From Woeseiaceae bacterium (GTDB lineage Bacteria > Pseudomonadota > Gammaproteobacteria > Steroidobacterales > Woeseiaceae): a stretch of 53,327 bases of DNA. Location of the stretch: contig JASJBE010000019.1 of the NCBI GenBank assembly GCA_030066655.1, positions 1 through 53,327 on the forward strand. Reading direction: 5' to 3'. Under the pieces are notes generated by a model. It saw nothing but the letters and a program-made list of their open reading frames with translations. It was not told the DNA's origin and ran no database searches. The translations under genes and the position numbers were made by a program. Below, piece after piece: positions 52,019 through 53,327 of this stretch; within the stretch, counting starts at the first letter, position 1; every line of letters starts with the position of its first letter.

Positions 52019-52996
52019 ATGCGTATGATGAAAAACAGACAGCAGGGCATCACGCTCGTCGAGCTCATGGTCGCGCTCGCCATCGGATCGTTCCTGATGA
52101 TCGGCGCCGTCCAGATCTATAACCAGAGTCGCCAGGCATTCGTGATCAACGAGTCCATCGCGCGGGTCCAGGAGACCGCACAGTTCGCGATGGACATTAT
52201 CGAGAGCGACGTGCGCATGGCCAGCAACTGGGGCCGCACGAGCCGCCCCCTGACGATCGTTGGGCGCTCCGTCGACGGCGACGCCAATCCGACGAACCTC
52301 GATATACCGACAGACTGCGGCGAGGCCTGGGTGCTGAACCTGGCGCTGCCCGTCGATGGCGTCAACACCACGTACAACCTGTCCTGCGGTGCAGACGGCA
52401 CCGCGATGGCAAACTCCGATGTGCTGACGGTCCGCCGTGCCAGCATCGCCCAGTCTGCGACTCCGCTGGTTAACGGCAGCCTGAAGATCCAGAGCACGCG
52501 AACACAGGGCGAGATGTTTACCGGCACGACGGTCCCCGCGGCCCTGGCGACGGCAGACGCACAGACCCATGACTATATGGTCAGCAGCTACTACGTCACG
52601 ACGAGCTCCGACCTGATTCCCGGGGTGCCAACCTTACGCAGGAAGACCCTGCAGATGGACGGCGGCGCACTTGAAGTCGTCGATCAGGAAGTCGCACCCG
52701 GTGTCGAGAACCTGCAGGTGCAGTTCGGCATCGATGTTAACGACGACAATACCGTCGATCGCTACGTAAACCCGTCGGCCGCCAGCATCTACGACCCGGC
52801 GTCGACGAACTACATCGCCGGCGCGCGCGTTATCACAGCCCGGATCTGGCTGGTTGTCCGAGGCACGACCCTGGAGGTGGGCATCCAGGACAACGTTGAC
52901 TACGAGCCGGGCGACGCGGACCTCGGCGTCCAGAACGATTCATTCCGACGCATGATGGTGTCCAAGACCATCCTGCTCCGAAACGCGAGATCATGA
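52019..52996 (+). CDS. pilW: Type IV minor pilin PilW
   Basis: Minor pilin of 325 residues, the usual size for PilW. The N-terminus MRMMKNRQQGITLVELMVAL carries the prepilin peptidase site after Gly and the Glu5. The soluble domain contains ETAQFAMDIIESDVRMA, typical of PilW, and the C-terminal RMMVSKTILLRNARS. It overlaps the pilX start by four bases (ATGA). Together with PilV and PilX it forms the tip complex expected to carry PilY1, whose gene should lie beyond the window. Confidence 0.93.
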   Translation: MRMMKNRQQGITLVELMVALAIGSFLMIGAVQIYNQSRQAFVINESIARVQETAQFAMDIIESDVRMASNWGRTSRPLTIVGRSVDGDANPTNLDIPTDCGEAWVLNLALPVDGVNTTYNLSCGADGTAMANSDVLTVRRASIAQSATPLVNGSLKIQSTRTQGEMFTGTTVPAALATADAQTHDYMVSSYYVTTSSDLIPGVPTLRRKTLQMDGGALEVVDQEVAPGVENLQVQFGIDVNDDNTVDRYVNPSAASIYDPASTNYIAGARVITARIWLVVRGTTLEVGIQDNVDYEPGDADLGVQNDSFRRMMVSKTILLRNARS

Positions 52997-53327
52997 TGAA
53001 ACAGACACTCAAAAACAGACAACAGGGCGCGGCGCTGGTCGTCGGCCTGATCCTGCTGGTCGTCATTACGGTACTGGCCGTGTCCGGCATGAATACCGCG
53101 ACGACGGAACTGGCCATGGCCAGAAACGACCAGACGTTCGAGAACGCGTTCCAGGCCGCCGAGAACGGCCTTGAGGAAGCACTCGCCCAGAACACGTTCG
53201 ACACTGGCAGTCCGACGACCGTAACGAAGCCGATCACGTCGAATGAGTCGGTGACCGCGACGATCGGTTTCGAAGATTCAACAATCGTGCCGGACAAGGC
53301 ATTCAGTCTCGGCGTCGGTTCGGGCAT
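52993..53327 (+). CDS. pilX: Type IV minor pilin PilX (3' end outside window)
   Basis: First 111 residues of a PilX-type minor pilin. The N-terminus MMKQTLKNRQQGAALVVGLI has a Gly before the hydrophobic helix, in which PilX proteins usually lack Glu5; here the segment is AALVVGLILLVVITVLAV. NTATTELAMARNDQTFENAFQAAENGLEE is the PilX signature region. The ATG overlaps the pilW stop by four bases; a second ATG at 52996 is equally possible. The frame is open at the window end. Confidence 0.9.
   Translation, partial: MMKQTLKNRQQGAALVVGLILLVVITVLAVSGMNTATTELAMARNDQTFENAFQAAENGLEEALAQNTFDTGSPTTVTKPITSNESVTATIGFEDSTIVPDKAFSLGVGSG

Overview
The window is about 53 kb of a GC-rich, densely coding chromosome from a Gammaproteobacterium. 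The core gene orders support this: metG next to rsxABCDGE-nth, aceE-aceF-lpd, rnt next to a monothiol glutaredoxin gene, and a fimT-fimU-pilV-pilW-pilX minor-pilin cluster. Monomeric isocitrate dehydrogenase, a TonB-dependent receptor, two S9 peptidases and a secreted subtilase suggest an aerobic, peptide-degrading, probably marine or sediment heterotroph (Woeseia/Chromatiales-like). That placement is inference; no 16S rRNA gene is present.

Layout. 1-7.5 kb: the 3' part of metG, then a tightly overlapping Rsx/Rnf electron-transport operon with nth and a DUF1841 gene. 7.6-9.8 kb: an MNIO (DUF692)-DUF2063-DoxX operon of the bufferin/Hvf type with no visible precursor peptide. 9.9-12.6 kb: an FMN-binding glutamate-synthase-like protein, a DUF3429 membrane protein and a HAD phosphatase. 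12.6-18.7 kb (minus strand): the pyruvate dehydrogenase complex. 18.9-23.5 kb: M17 aminopeptidase, RNase T, monothiol glutaredoxin, a previously unlisted 40-residue lipoprotein, a DUF1289 protein, a membrane-only PuuD-like protein, and nadC, whose start codon sits directly behind a terminator hairpin.

23.7-31 kb is the most accessory-looking part: a MipA/OmpV-like protein, a small orphan gene, a subtilase with a ten-copy FLWTD tail, and a GAF-PAS-PAS-GGDEF-EAL protein. Between these genes lie three clusters of a GGGGTCGAACCGA repeat family, present in both orientations and including a perfect 25-bp-arm palindrome. A perfect TGTGA-N6-TCACA site lies upstream of the subtilase.

31-48.5 kb: flavin reductase, TonB receptor, TPR lipoprotein, GST, a Tat-exported aldo/keto-reductase-like protein, a prolyl oligopeptidase lipoprotein, monomeric IDH, a membrane-bound hydrolase-like protein, a CrtI/RetSat-like oxidoreductase, a DPP4-type peptidase and a Tat-exported SDR. 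The two S9 peptidases each sit in an operon with a Tat-exported protein of an oxidoreductase family. 48.8-53.3 kb: a secreted hypothetical protein, tRNA-Thr(CGU), an Irr-like Fur-family regulator with its own palindromic operator, and the minor pilin genes, which run off the end of the window.
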